64,000 bases of DNA from Paenilisteria riparia FSL S10-1204 (GCF_000525995.1 NZ_AODL01000025.1:1-64000), one strand, 5' to 3'. Counted from the stretch's first letter, positions 8,811 to 18,068 are shown. Numbers and translations are program-made. The notes: generated by a model from the letters alone, not told the origin.

Positions 8811-10607
8811 TTATTCGACGATTTGGTTGAAATATTGGTCGTTTATTGCGCGGATTTTGCTTAAATCGCATTTGGGGTTGCGGTCGTATGTTAGTAAGCC
8901 ATTGATTTCTACTTCGACGTCGGTCAATTGTGTGTAGCAGTAGCCGTGTAGTGCTTTGGAGCTGTATACGGCATCCATGATTCGTGCATAATCAGCGACG
9001 AATTCTTCTGCGTTTTTGACGGATGTGTAGCCCCAGCCTGTTTGTTCGCCGGTTTGATAGCCTACTCCGCCGAATTCTGTTAGTAAAATCGGGGTGTTTT
9101 GATGTTCGAAGCCTGCTGCGTAAATGGCTCTTAGTGTGGATTGGGATTTTAGGATGGCTTCTTTGGTGTGGATTGTTGCGCTGAAATCTGCGTATTTTTC
9201 GGGTTCGTCTTCGCGGCCATGGGAATAATTATGCACGGCGCAAATGTCGGTCTCGGTCATTTCCCAGCCATCGTTTGAGATGACTAGGCGCGACTTGTCG
9301 AGTGAGTGAATTAGGTGATACATCGCTTGGGTGTGGTGTTGTTGTTCGCGGTTATCATGAATGTTTGGCACGCCCCAGCTTTCGTTAATTGGTACCCAGG
9401 TCACGATGCTTGGATGGTTATAGTCGCGTTCGATAATTTCTAGCCACTCGCGGGTTAGTCGTGTCGCAGCGTCTTCTGTGTAAACTGGTGCTGCCGCGCA
9501 TTCGCCCCAGACTAGAAATCCCAATGTGTCTGCCCAATACAAGAATCGTGGGTCTTCTACTTTTTGATGTTTGCGGCAGCCATTGAAACCCATTTCTTTG
9601 GCTAGTTCGATGTCGCGGCGCAATGCTTCATCGGATGGCGCGGTCAACAGCCCTTCTCGCCAGTAGCCTTGGTCGAGCACTAATTTTTGATAGTATGGGC
9701 GGTTGTTTAGATAGACCATTCCAGCTTCGGTGTGAACTTTTCGCATGCCAAAATAGGAGGAAACTTGATCGTAAATGGCAGAATCGTCTTCAAGGCAAAA
9801 TTGGATTTGGAATAGATTCGGGTTTTCTGGTGTCCAATTCCAGCCATCGTTATGGTTTGGTGAGCGGAAAATGTGTTTTTGATAAATGGCGACATCGCGT
9901 TGGAGGTGGTTTTCTGTTAGCGTCACGGTGTCTTCAGCGATGAGTGTTTTATCAAAATGAATCGTATATCGTAAGCGCTTACCTTTCGTGCCTCCTGCGA
10001 AAATTAAATCTAGCTCGACCATACCTCTGTCCACGTTAGGCGTCATGCGTAGTTTGTCGATATGTATCGCGTCCACGATTTCCAGCCAAACGGTTTGCCA
10101 AATTCCAGTTGTGTTTGTGTACCAAATGGAATCCGGCTCTGGCGTCCAACTTTGCTTGCCACGCGGAATTGTTTCGTCTATTTGGGGATCGTACACGCGG
10201 ACAACCAAATTCATGGGCTCCTTTTCAACAACAAATGGCGTAATATCAAGCGTAAACGACGTATGCCCACCTTCATGTTCACCAACTTTTTGGCCATTTA
10301 AGAAGATGCTTGCTTGGTAATCTACCGCTCCAAAATGCAGTTTTACTTCTTTGCCAGCCAATTCGTTGTCCAGCGTAAATTCACGACGATACCAAACAAT
10401 ATTATGGTGGGTCTGATCATTGATACCACTGAGTTCTGTTTGGTATGCGAATGGTACTTCGATTTCGTGCGGGAACTCGGCCTCTCCGAGAAACCAGCCT
10501 TCTCGCAAGCCAATATTTTCATCGTCGAAGGCAAATTCCCATTTTCCGTTTAGGTTCAGCCAGTTCTCTCGTACAAATTGCGGTCGTGGATATTCTTTTC
10601 TTAACAT
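8811..10607 (-). CDS. glycoside hydrolase family 2 (beta-galactosidase/glucuronidase-like)
   Basis: A 598-aa cytoplasmic GH2 enzyme without signal peptide. It has an N-terminal jelly-roll sugar-binding domain (about 15-180, with GKWEF and IFLNG), an Ig-like domain (about 185-280) and a TIM barrel. The acid/base glutamate is in WVPINESWG and the nucleophile is the Glu in LLTEFGG. The short length without extra C-terminal domains fits small GH2 enzymes acting on beta-galactosides, glucuronides or mannosides; the substrate cannot be told from sequence. The start is ATG 10607 after AGGAGCG. It stands alone, with a cre-like site upstream that suggests carbon catabolite control by CcpA. Confidence 0.85.
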   Translation of the reverse strand: MLRKEYPRPQFVRENWLNLNGKWEFAFDDENIGLREGWFLGEAEFPHEIEVPFAYQTELSGINDQTHHNIVWYRREFTLDNELAGKEVKLHFGAVDYQASIFLNGQKVGEHEGGHTSFTLDITPFVVEKEPMNLVVRVYDPQIDETIPRGKQSWTPEPDSIWYTNTTGIWQTVWLEIVDAIHIDKLRMTPNVDRGMVELDLIFAGGTKGKRLRYTIHFDKTLIAEDTVTLTENHLQRDVAIYQKHIFRSPNHNDGWNWTPENPNLFQIQFCLEDDSAIYDQVSSYFGMRKVHTEAGMVYLNNRPYYQKLVLDQGYWREGLLTAPSDEALRRDIELAKEMGFNGCRKHQKVEDPRFLYWADTLGFLVWGECAAAPVYTEDAATRLTREWLEIIERDYNHPSIVTWVPINESWGVPNIHDNREQQHHTQAMYHLIHSLDKSRLVISNDGWEMTETDICAVHNYSHGREDEPEKYADFSATIHTKEAILKSQSTLRAIYAAGFEHQNTPILLTEFGGVGYQTGEQTGWGYTSVKNAEEFVADYARIMDAVYSSKALHGYCYTQLTDVEVEINGLLTYDRNPKCDLSKIRAINDQYFNQIVE

Positions 10608-10663
10608 TTATATCGCTCCTCTCGAAAATAAGAAACGCTTATATAAACTTAATAGTTAATCAA

Positions 10664-10679
10664 TAGAAAGCGCTATCTT
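10664..10679. promoter_or_regulatory. cre-like site upstream of the GH2 gene
   Basis: AGAAAGCGCTATCT resembles the CcpA cre consensus around the AAGCGCT core. It lies about 60 nt upstream of the GH2 start. The rest of the spacer 10608-10992 shows only this and a terminator-like hairpin at its left-hand gene. Confidence 0.5.
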
Positions 10680-10852
10680 AAATGAAGTATACAAAATAAT
10701 GAACATTGATGTCAAGTGTATTATTTTTGATAAACTTAAAAGTAAATCAAACTCCATATAAATATAGTTGGGGAACATGGCTAATGGTACTTAGATTTTC
10801 TGAGCAATGCTTTACTTCGACCTTTCACGCTCTATATAAACCAGTGCAATCT

Positions 10853-10894
10853 CAAAAAGGCGGCTCCTGTGTAATACAGAAACCACCTTTTTGA
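10853..10894. terminator. terminator downstream of the first secreted-protein gene
   Basis: TCAAAAAGGCGG pairs with CCACCTTTTTGA with one mismatch, around a 19-nt loop. A near copy lies downstream of the paralogous gene at 12515-12552, so the terminator was duplicated with the gene. Confidence 0.65.
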
Positions 10895-10992
10895 AGATGC
10901 TTCATTCTTTTTTCGAATTTCCTAGACGCAGTAACAGTTCATATTGTAATATGGTTATTTCTTTTTCACTTGAAAGTCTACCTTACTAAAAG

Positions 10993-12216
10993 TTATTCTG
11001 AAATAGGACTATCCGCTGAAACAACTGTCCTGAAAATAGAACCGGTCTTTTCTTCAGATCCATTATTAGCCACAAGATAAACTTCTATTTTATTGCCTGC
11101 TTCTAAATTTTCATTGTCATTAACCTTAATAGTAAAATAGCCTTTCACGTAGTCAATTTCAGCTCGGCCTATAGTTCGGCCAAAGCCATTATCATTCACT
11201 AGTGAAGCCTCAGCGTAAATTTTTGTTCCTTCTGGAATATCTGAAGCATAGTTATAATCGGTTCCTCCTCGGATCACTGTCGCTCCTGGTGTAATTGAAT
11301 TCACTTGAGTGACATTACCGACTTTATAATTTTGCCAAGCATTATCTTCTACTGTAACTGTAATCGTTTTGGTACCTATATTGCCAGCCTTATCTGTTAC
11401 GCTATATGTTACATGATAAGTCCCTGCTTTGGTTGTGTCAACATCATTAGCAGTAACTTGGATAAGACTTGTCACATCACCATCGCGATCATCCGTTGCC
11501 GTCACGCCTTGTTTTGGGTCATATGCATCTCCTGCTGTTAGCGTTACATCTTGAGCTTCAATTACAGGTTTCACGCTATCTGGAAGGCTAGTTGCTAGTG
11601 TAGTCTGAGCGGCATCTGGGTTTCCTAATAAGTTGAGGTCTAAGTCCCTGTCACTGCTCATTGCCGCAAAATCTAAAGTCCCATCATCCGAGGATGGTAA
11701 AGTCGATACACCTAAGTTCGCCAAATCGATCGTCAATGTATACGTATTCGTAGCTCCTAATCCAATGGAAGCTAATCCGTGAGAGATATTGCCTCCGATT
11801 GCTTGATGTGTCTGATCCACTTTTAATTGATTCCCTGTGAGGGTTCCTTTGTTCGATGGAAGGCCAATTGGACCTATAGCTAATGTTGGAATGTCATAAG
11901 CAAGTGTTGTGTTAGCACGTACATTTGGGTTATCTAGCAAGTTAGCAAGTTCATCTGGTAGTGCGAAGTATGTGTAGTAGGTAGAAATCAAACCCACCTG
12001 TGCTAGTTGTTTTCCCGTTAATGTTAATTTTAGCTTGCCGTTTTCATAAACAGAAGCTAATTTCGAATCTTGTAACACATTAATCGTGGCCGCACTCACT
12101 TTCGTATTCCCCGTTTGAATCGAAGGTGCACCGCCTTCCAATTGCGCGGTTACAGGGGCCATTACCAATACACTTGCAGTAGCTAATGTCGCTACCACTT
12201 TTACTTTTCCATTCAT
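10993..12216 (-). CDS. secreted Ig-like (DUF5011) protein, paralogue A
   Basis: A 407-aa exported protein. It has a short basic N-terminus and hydrophobic segment (residues 5-22), with a possible signal peptidase cut after VSA (near residue 42). Residues 45-210 form a domain I cannot name. Residues 215-290 are a DUF5011/HYR-like Ig fold (ATDDRDGDVT, AGTYHVTYSVTDKAGN). The C-terminal domain (295-407) looks beta-rich. There is no LPXTG, WxL or GW motif, so it is probably released or loosely wall-bound. It starts at ATG 12216 after GAGGAGG. It is a tandem duplicate of the gene at 12615, including leader and terminator. Confidence 0.75.
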   Translation of the reverse strand: MNGKVKVVATLATASVLVMAPVTAQLEGGAPSIQTGNTKVSAATINVLQDSKLASVYENGKLKLTLTGKQLAQVGLISTYYTYFALPDELANLLDNPNVRANTTLAYDIPTLAIGPIGLPSNKGTLTGNQLKVDQTHQAIGGNISHGLASIGLGATNTYTLTIDLANLGVSTLPSSDDGTLDFAAMSSDRDLDLNLLGNPDAAQTTLATSLPDSVKPVIEAQDVTLTAGDAYDPKQGVTATDDRDGDVTSLIQVTANDVDTTKAGTYHVTYSVTDKAGNIGTKTITVTVEDNAWQNYKVGNVTQVNSITPGATVIRGGTDYNYASDIPEGTKIYAEASLVNDNGFGRTIGRAEIDYVKGYFTIKVNDNENLEAGNKIEVYLVANNGSEEKTGSIFRTVVSADSPISE

Positions 12217-12362
12217 TCCTATTTCCTCCTCTTCTTTCCCTGTTATCAGGGCTTTACCTCACATCAAGAAGGGGTCTTGAGATAGCTCGCTTATTTTCCT
12301 TTATCTTAGACCGTTTGTGTCATCCCCTACACAAAATGCGTGTACTCTTATTTTTCGAGCAC
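12217..12362 (-). promoter_or_regulatory. structured 5' leader RNA, copy A
   Basis: This about 145-nt leader is shared with copy B. In the transcript: a 7-bp hairpin TTTGTGT/ACACAAA whose loop AGGGGATG could pair with a downstream CCCCT (pseudoknot); a long-range helix GGTCT/AGACC extended by GATA/TATC; a GGT/GCC mini-hairpin; and CCCTG/CAGGG just before the Shine-Dalgarno. Copy B keeps each helix with compensatory changes (GATG/CATC, GGC/GCC, CCTT/AAGG). No U-run follows, so control, if any, would be translational. I do not recognise a known riboswitch class. Confidence 0.5.
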
Positions 12363-12368
12363 GGGAAC

Positions 12369-12398
12369 ATTGTATATCTTTCTAAAAAAAAAATTCAA
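12369..12398 (-). promoter_or_regulatory. sigma-A promoter of paralogue A
   Basis: On the minus strand TTGAAT (12398-12393), an 18-nt spacer, then TACAAT (12374-12369). The spacer contains a T-rich run. It places the transcript start near 12362. The matching promoter in copy B has a 17-nt spacer. Confidence 0.6.
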
Positions 12399-12514
12399 CT
12401 TATACTATCTGACATTATCTATTTATTACTTCTTTGCATTAATTTTTACATTCCTGTTATTTTTCGTATTATTGTCATCTTATAATAAAGATAGTAATTT
12501 TATTGTTTAATATC

Positions 12515-12552
12515 AAAAAATGGCTCCTGTGCAATACAGAAACCACCTTTTT
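12515..12552. terminator. terminator downstream of paralogue B
   Basis: AAAAAATGG and CCACCTTTTT pair imperfectly around the same loop as in the copy at 10853-10894. It follows the stop of the gene at 12615 on the minus strand. Confidence 0.55.
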
Positions 12553-12614
12553 AAAATTTCTTTATTCCTCTTTCTAAATCTTCTTGATGCGATTACCAGT
12601 TCATATTGTCGAGG

Positions 12615-13844
12615 TTACTCAGAAACAGGACCATCCGCTGAAACGAAAGTTATGAAAGTAGATCCCTTCTTCTCATTGTCTCCATTTATGGCCAAAAGGT
12701 AAATCAGTACTCTATTCCCTTCTGCTAAATTCACGCCAGCATTGGCCTTAATTTCAAAAGTACCTGTGTCATAATTAATTTCAGATTTGCCAACAACTTG
12801 ACTAAAACCACGACTATTTGTAAACACAGCCTCTGCATAAATATTCGTTCCTTCTGGAATACGCGAATTGAGGTCATAATCGGTTTGCCCTACAATTGTT
12901 GTCGCTCCTGGCATAATCGGGTTTACACTGGTAATATTACCCACTTGATAATTCTCAAAATTCACCTCTATCACCGTAACTGTAATCGTTTTGGTAGCCA
13001 CATTACCCGCTGTATCTTTTACGCTATAGGTAACATGATAGGTCCCCGCTTGGGATGTATCAACATCATTAGCTGTCACTTGAATAAGATTCGTCACATC
13101 ACCATCACGATCATCCGTTGCTGTCACGCCTTGTTTTGGATCGTATTCATCCCCTGCATATAGTGTTACATCTTGCGCGTCAATAACAGGTTTCACGCTA
13201 TCTGGAAGGCCCGTTGCTAGTGTAGTCTGGGCGGCTTCTGGATTTCCTAATAAATTAATATCCAAATCCCGATCACTGCTCATCGCCGCAAACTCTAGTG
13301 TGCCATCATTAGAGGGTGGTAAAGCAGATACGCCTAAGTTCGCTAAATTGATAGTCAATGTATACGTATTCGTAGCTCCTATTCCAATGGAAGCTAGTCC
13401 ATGCGAAATATTACCCCCGATAGCTTGATGTTCCTGATCCACCTTTAATTGGTTTCCTGTGAGGGTTCCTTTATTCGACGGAAGACCAATCGGGCCTATA
13501 GCTAATGTTGGAATATCATAATCCAGTGTCGTGTTAGCACGTATATTCGGATTATTTAGCAAACTAGCGAGTTCATCTGGCAACGCGAAATAAGTGTAGT
13601 ACGTGGAAATCAAACCTACCTGCGCCAGTTGTTGTCCAGTTAATGTCAATTTAAGTTTCCCGTTCTCATAAACAGGGGCCAATTTTGAATCTTTTAACAC
13701 ATTGATGGTTGCCGCGCTCACTTTCGCATTCCCCGTCTGAATCGAAGGTGTACCGCCTTCCAATTGTGCAGTCACAGGTGCCACCACTAGTACACCCGCA
13801 GTAGCTAATGTCGCTACCACTTTCATTTTCCCATTCATTCCCAT
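12615..13844 (-). CDS. secreted Ig-like (DUF5011) protein, paralogue B
   Basis: A 409-aa exported protein nearly identical to paralogue A over residues 1-290. This covers the signal peptide, the unnamed domain 45-210 and the DUF5011-like Ig domain with TATDDRDGDVTN and AGTYHVTYSVKD. The last 115 residues diverge much more while keeping the same fold pattern (EGTNIYAEA, GNRVLIYLLA). No cell-wall anchor is visible. It starts at ATG 13844, 9 nt after AGGAGG; a second ATG two codons later matches the start of paralogue A. The divergent C-terminus on a conserved N-terminus suggests selection for variation in the exposed part. Confidence 0.75.
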   Translation of the reverse strand: MGMNGKMKVVATLATAGVLVVAPVTAQLEGGTPSIQTGNAKVSAATINVLKDSKLAPVYENGKLKLTLTGQQLAQVGLISTYYTYFALPDELASLLNNPNIRANTTLDYDIPTLAIGPIGLPSNKGTLTGNQLKVDQEHQAIGGNISHGLASIGIGATNTYTLTINLANLGVSALPPSNDGTLEFAAMSSDRDLDINLLGNPEAAQTTLATGLPDSVKPVIDAQDVTLYAGDEYDPKQGVTATDDRDGDVTNLIQVTANDVDTSQAGTYHVTYSVKDTAGNVATKTITVTVIEVNFENYQVGNITSVNPIMPGATTIVGQTDYDLNSRIPEGTNIYAEAVFTNSRGFSQVVGKSEINYDTGTFEIKANAGVNLAEGNRVLIYLLAINGDNEKKGSTFITFVSADGPVSE

Positions 13845-13989
13845 TCTTCATTTCCTCCTCTTATTTCCTTTTTACCAAGGCTTTGCCTCACATCGAGAAG
13901 GGGTCTTAAGATGTTTTACTTTTCTCTTGCATCCTAGACCGTTTGTGTCATCCCCTACACAAATGTGCGTACCCATATTTTTCGAGTAC
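13845..13989 (-). promoter_or_regulatory. structured 5' leader RNA, copy B
   Basis: It is the homologue of the leader at 12217-12362. The hairpin TTTGTGT/ACACAAA with loop AGGGGATG, the downstream CCCCT and the GGTCT/AGACC helix are conserved. The linker between them is not conserved in sequence, but its closing stem changes from GATA/TATC to GATG/CATC. The hairpin before the ribosome binding site changes from CCCTG/CAGGG to CCTT/AAGG. Confidence 0.5.
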
Positions 13990-13995
13990 AGGAGC

Positions 13996-14024
13996 ATTGT
14001 AAATCTTTCTAAAGAGCAATTCAA
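13996..14024 (-). promoter_or_regulatory. sigma-A promoter of paralogue B
   Basis: TTGAAT (14024-14019), a 17-nt spacer, then TACAAT (14001-13996), on the minus strand. It gives a transcript start near 13989. Confidence 0.65.
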
Positions 14025-14170
14025 CTTATATCGCCTGGTGTCACACACTTATTATTGGAATGTATTATTTTTCACCTTTTGTCATTTTTTCTTATTTTTT
14101 GTAACTTTGAAATAACAATCGTAATTTATACAATCATTATTAGTTTATCCTACCTTGTTCTACAAAAAAG

Positions 14171-14217
14171 AAAAACCATGTAAACAATGAACTAAAAATT
14201 CATTATTTACACGGTTT
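14171..14217 (-). terminator. terminator downstream of purA and the candidate small RNA
   Basis: A long near-perfect stem: AACCATGTAAACAATGAA pairs with TTCATTATTTACACGGTT around a short A-rich loop, with a T run on the minus-strand side. It lies about 155 nt beyond the purA stop. Confidence 0.75.
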
Positions 14218-14220
14218 ATT

Positions 14221-14340
14221 GGGGCAGGATTGAACACTGCGTCTTGTTTTGCGTCTCCGAATCCAGCCTCAAGAGCCAGACCCTCGAAGTTTTCACAGCC
14301 TCCATAAAAATCAAGTGAGGATTTTTATTGCGCCTGCTCC
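14221..14340 (-). ncRNA. candidate 120-nt structured RNA 3' of purA
   Basis: The two ends pair as GGAGCAGG with CCTGCCCC (one mismatch), enclosing exactly 120 nt. Inside there is a perfect hairpin ATAAAAATC/GATTTTTAT and a GACGC direct repeat. It lies between the purA stop and a strong terminator, on the same strand. No open frame of any length is present. It could be a 3'-UTR-derived RNA or an independent small RNA. I do not recognise it, and tRNA, tmRNA and SRP signatures are absent. Confidence 0.35.
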
Positions 14341-14374
14341 AAACTTTGTCGGGTCTAAACGGGCTCTTTCGGCT

Positions 14375-15664
14375 TTATAGGCGCCACACACTCTTAACCA
14401 CATGTGTCTGCGAGCGGTCTGGTCCTACGGAGAACATGGAGACTTGTACTCCGGTTAGCTGGGCGATGCGTTCCATGTAATGGCGGGCGTTTGCTGGCAG
14501 GTCGTCTAGGGATTTCACTTCTGTGATGTCTTCTGTCCAACCCGGTAGTTCTTCGTAAACTGGTTCGCAACGGGCTAATTCTTTTAAGCTCGCTGGGAAT
14601 TCTTCGACTACTTTGCCGTCTAATTTGTAGGCTACGCAAACTTGCAATTTCTCAATGCCTGTCAATACGTCAAGCAGTGTCAATGAAAGGTCTGTTAAAC
14701 CACTTACACGGCGGGCATGGCGTACAACAACACTGTCGAACCAACCTACACGGCGCGGACGGCCTGTCGTTGTGCCATATTCGCGGCCAACTTCACGGAT
14801 TCTGTCGCCGATTTCATTATCTAATTCTGTCGGGAACGGACCATCACCAACACGCGTTGTATAAGCTTTCGCCACACCAACAACGTGATTAATTTTCGAT
14901 GGACCAACACCGCTACCAATCGTTACCCCACCAGCAATCGGGTTACTCGACGTTACGAACGGATATGTACCTTGGTCAATATCCAACATAACCCCTTGCG
15001 CACCCTCAAAAAGAACACGTTTGCCATCATCAAGCGCATCATTTAAAACAACGGCTGTATCGCAAACATATTGTTTGAACTGCTGGCCATACTCGTAGTA
15101 CTCTTCCAGAATATCCTCAATTTTAAAACCTTCAAGCTCGTAAAAACGCTCTAATAAACGGTTTTTCTCTTGTAAGTTATGTTCTAATTTCTCTTTGAAT
15201 GTCTCTTTGTCTAAAAGATCAACAATGCGGATTCCCACACGGGCAGCTTTATCCATGTACGCAGGGCCGATTCCTTTTTTCGTTGTACCGATTTTGTTTG
15301 CGCCTTTGCGCTCTTCGTCAGCTTCGTCAATGCGAATGTGGTACGGCAAAATCACGTGCGCACGGTTAGAAATACGCAAATTGCTAGTGTCCACATCTCT
15401 GTCGTGCAAGTATTTAAGCTCGGTTACAAGCGCCTTAGGGTCAATAACCATACCATTTCCTATCACACTAATCTTCTCTTTGTAAAAAATACCCGATGGA
15501 ATTAAGTGCAACTTGTACGTTTCCCCATCAAACTTAATCGTATGACCCGCGTTATTCCCACCTTGGTAACGCGCAATCGCCTCTGCATTCTCCGAAAGGA
15601 AATCTGTAATCTTTCCTTTTCCTTCATCGCCCCACTGTGTTCCTACAACAACAACTGAAGACAT
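14375..15664 (-). CDS. purA: adenylosuccinate synthetase
   Basis: A 429-aa cytoplasmic enzyme, full length for the family. It makes adenylosuccinate from IMP and aspartate using GTP, the first committed step to AMP. Visible motifs are the N-terminal P-loop-like [11 protein letters not shown] (residues 8-18), GGNNAGH (36-42), the [11 protein letters not shown] segment, and the GTP-binding C-terminal region. The start is ATG 15664 with GAGGTG upstream. Paired PurR boxes lie about 90-140 nt upstream. In Listeria and Bacillus purA normally neighbours dnaB (dnaC); here they are 46 kb apart with the type VII locus in between. Confidence 0.98.
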   Translation of the reverse strand: MSSVVVVGTQWGDEGKGKITDFLSENAEAIARYQGGNNAGHTIKFDGETYKLHLIPSGIFYKEKISVIGNGMVIDPKALVTELKYLHDRDVDTSNLRISNRAHVILPYHIRIDEADEERKGANKIGTTKKGIGPAYMDKAARVGIRIVDLLDKETFKEKLEHNLQEKNRLLERFYELEGFKIEDILEEYYEYGQQFKQYVCDTAVVLNDALDDGKRVLFEGAQGVMLDIDQGTYPFVTSSNPIAGGVTIGSGVGPSKINHVVGVAKAYTTRVGDGPFPTELDNEIGDRIREVGREYGTTTGRPRRVGWFDSVVVRHARRVSGLTDLSLTLLDVLTGIEKLQVCVAYKLDGKVVEEFPASLKELARCEPVYEELPGWTEDITEVKSLDDLPANARHYMERIAQLTGVQVSMFSVGPDRSQTHVVKSVWRL

Positions 15665-15754
15665 CTAAACACCTCATTTAATTGATCTTTTAAGTACAGA
15701 ATCCCATACTTTTTCCACTCTCAATTGTACCGTTTGTCATTTCAATAGTCAATC

Positions 15755-15800
15755 AATTATCGAACGATTTGTGAAAAGATGTTCTAAATTGTTCGTTTAT
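15755..15800. promoter_or_regulatory. paired PurR boxes of purA
   Basis: Two PurBox-like sequences lie in opposite orientation: ATTATCGAACGATT at about 15756-15769, and AATTGTTCGTTTAT at 15787-15800, whose complement contains AAACGAACAATT. Both carry the CGAAC core of the Bacillus PurR consensus. Inverted pairs about 16-17 nt apart are the functional arrangement known from Bacillus. Confidence 0.7.
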
Positions 15801-15907
15801 ATGATGGGTATGGTGGGATTGGGTGGAACGGAACGGTGGATGTTGTGTAAATTGAAAGGTGAGACTATTTAATTCTTGTGACACAGTTCTCGATGCAAGC
15901 CTTTACT

Positions 15908-15938
15908 GATGTTGGATAAATCGCCTAACATCTTTTTT
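15908..15938 (+). terminator. hairpin with T run in the purA upstream spacer
   Basis: GATGTT-GG pairs with CC-T-AACATC, followed by six T on the plus strand. No plus-strand gene precedes it. It may act at the end of the lipoprotein transcript on the minus strand or be a relic. The rest of 15665-15988 contains the PurR boxes and nothing else I can name. Confidence 0.4.
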
Positions 15939-15988
15939 CAGCTATTATTTCAAAACAGCTTTATCCTTCCATCAGTTTCGCCTCTTAC

Positions 15989-16874
15989 TCATTTTGTTAT
16001 CTCGTCTACAGCTATGGATGTTCCAACCGAATCTCCAATCGCTTGACCACTTGCCGCATCAATCAAATTTCCATTTACTATGACAGAATAAGTACCATGT
16101 GGTAATCCTTGAGCTTCTTTGAGCGATTCAATTATTTCATTGACCTTATTTTTATCTGCAGGTGTATCATCTATAGTGTATAACGAGATTACAATCCCCA
16201 CCAAAGTCTTTGGATTTTTCTCTTTTTCAAATAAAGTTCGCAATGCTACCTTGTCAATAGTTGGAGTTGACATGTATAATTGATAGATATCTGGTGCCCC
16301 TGCTCCTTGCATATTTAAATAATAATATTTTGTAACATATCCAGAACTCCTAGTTTTATTTACCGCTTCATCCGTTAAACCAATAAAACCATATTTTTCA
16401 GGCATATCTTTTACAAAATCATCTAAATTAGCGAACTCGTTTTCATATGCCATAGCATAGAGAGCAGTCTGGATATCCTCTTCTACATTTCCTTTTTCTG
16501 ACGTTACTGTATCCAACACTTTTTTCTTATGAGTATCAACGCTAACAATGACTGATGTGTTGAATTTTGGTTCTTGTTTAGATTGCAACATAACTACGGA
16601 AGCATTTCGTGCTGGAACAACATTATTCGCTTTGACATCCATCTTATATTTCTCCGTAAAATAGTCTATTGCATATTGAGAAATAGTATCTTTATTCTCA
16701 GTAACTATCTCCTTTGTTTTGTCCCCATCGATGAAAATAAATCCTTGCCCTACATAGTCTTGTACCGCAACTTCTTGGTCAGTGTCTTCTATATTGTTTT
16801 TAATATCTATAAAACTGCATCCTCCTAAAATGAAGCAAACAGCCATTCCTAATAAAAAAATACTTTTTTTTCAT
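15989..16874 (-). pseudogene. DUF1672-family lipoprotein, frameshift in the signal peptide
   Basis: Residues after the lipobox FILGGC match the DUF1672 lipoproteins of Listeria and Staphylococcus (DYVGQGF start, long alpha/beta domain, about 280 aa). These are membrane-anchored on the outside; their function is unknown. The true start is probably ATG 16874 after GAGGAG, giving a basic N-terminus. One base too many lies in the T8 run 16864-16871 or the A7 run 16854-16860. Removing it joins ATG 16874 to the lipobox in one frame. Without repair, translation could only start at ATG 16846, leaving a truncated signal sequence. It is the last gene of the minus-strand effector region. Confidence 0.7.
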
Positions 16875-16972
16875 TGTTTCACTTTCTCCTCTCAAAGTCA
16901 GCTACCCTCTATCGGGTAGATTTCTGTTGCTGCTCTCTTTCTAAAACTAAACGCTTAGTGCCTCCAAGTTTT

Positions 16973-17725
16973 TCATCTCCTTTTTTTCTTAACTCTGTAC
17001 TTTGTAGCTTCTTCATAAGAAACATTAAAACTTGAAAATCTATATCTGCAAATTACTAAAATAATAAATTCTTGTACAGCGATACTGAATAAGAACATTA
17101 ATGTCAAAAATACCATTGGCCCAAAAATATTTGTACTTAATCCGATTATAAAGAATAGCCAAATTATTAAAAGTAAGTAACTACCTATCATTATTTGCAT
17201 TAACAGTTTCAAATCTTTATTCCATTCAAATAAACCCACACCCTCTTTTTTTAGAGAACCTTTCAATATTCCTGATCTTACTAGGTGAAAACATATTAAA
17301 AATTGCATCAAAGCTAGCGTAACTGAAACAATTATCCAAAGGTTGAACTGTTGCCCCCACTCCCCATTTAGCGCGAAAAGATGGCACAAAAATAATGGTT
17401 CCACCGACATGACTATTGTGTATAATACCATCAAAAAAGTCGCAAACATTTGTGTCCTATACAATATTTTCCCCCAAAATATACAGATTACTAGATATAT
17501 AAAAAGGCAAAGGAACACAAAGAGCAAACAACTATAAACGATAATTGTAAATTTCCCAATAGCTTTAATGTCTAATGCTAGCCTTATTATCAATGTTGAT
17601 GTTCCTAGTATGACTAGGGAGTATAACCATAAGCCTACTAAATATGTAAACACACCACCGGGATTTAATCTATTATGTGCGATAATTTTTAATTTCAAAA
17701 AATATTCTTCTTCTAATCTCCACAT
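16973..17725 (-). CDS. polytopic membrane protein, possible immunity protein
   Basis: A 250-aa protein with about six hydrophobic segments (roughly residues 28-50, 65-90, 100-125, 133-155, 180-205, 212-235) and a basic C-terminal tail. I do not recognise the family. The start is ATG 17725, 7 nt after AGAAGGTG; an in-frame ATG at 17779 has no convincing site. It lies within the variable end of the type VII locus, where membrane proteins protecting against membrane-active effectors are common, so immunity is a possibility from context only. It has no frameshift. Confidence 0.55.
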   Translation of the reverse strand: MWRLEEEYFLKLKIIAHNRLNPGGVFTYLVGLWLYSLVILGTSTLIIRLALDIKAIGKFTIIVYSCLLFVFLCLFIYLVICIFWGKILYRTQMFATFLMVLYTIVMSVEPLFLCHLFALNGEWGQQFNLWIIVSVTLALMQFLICFHLVRSGILKGSLKKEGVGLFEWNKDLKLLMQIMIGSYLLLIIWLFFIIGLSTNIFGPMVFLTLMFLFSIAVQEFIILVICRYRFSSFNVSYEEATKYRVKKKRR

Positions 17726-18008
17726 GGAACACACCTTCTCTCGAAATATTTTTCCTACAAATCGTTCAATCCATTTCATTTTAATTTCATCTATCTATAG
17801 AGACTATTAGCTTTTAATGTATTTAGAAATGACATTTTTATCATACTTTATACCAAAAATTAATGTACTAATATCTTATCTGTCATATTTTCTATTTTTT
17901 CTAACATTATAATTCACTATATTTCTGGAATACTGATGGCTTGTTCTTCGCTCACCCATTCATACGGACATTACGACTAGATTTATTGGATTGCATTCAT
18001 TATGTAAG

Positions 18009-18047
18009 AAATGATAAGCTACCACAAATTTTAATAGCTTATCATTT
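18009..18047. terminator. hairpin downstream of the immunity paralogues
   Basis: AAATGATAAGCTA (18009-18021) pairs perfectly with TAGCTTATCATTT (18035-18047). It lies 22 nt beyond the stop of the minus-strand gene. The U tract is weak on both strands. Nothing else is visible in 17726-18068 except a probable promoter region for the membrane protein. Confidence 0.55.
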
Positions 18048-18068
18048 CATTTTGTATTTGCACTGGTT

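Noticed and set aside
12217..13989. c-di-GMP-I or fluoride riboswitch in the two leaders
   Set aside because: Short motifs resemble parts of these classes (GGCAAAGCC, GGGGATG), but the order and partner motifs do not fit.
14221..14340. tRNA or tmRNA at the RNA-like element
   Set aside because: Only the terminal stem resembles tRNA; no anticodon arm or proper T arm can be drawn.
14655..15485. Plus-strand frames opposite purA
   Set aside because: They are mirror frames of a highly conserved gene, without ribosome binding sites.
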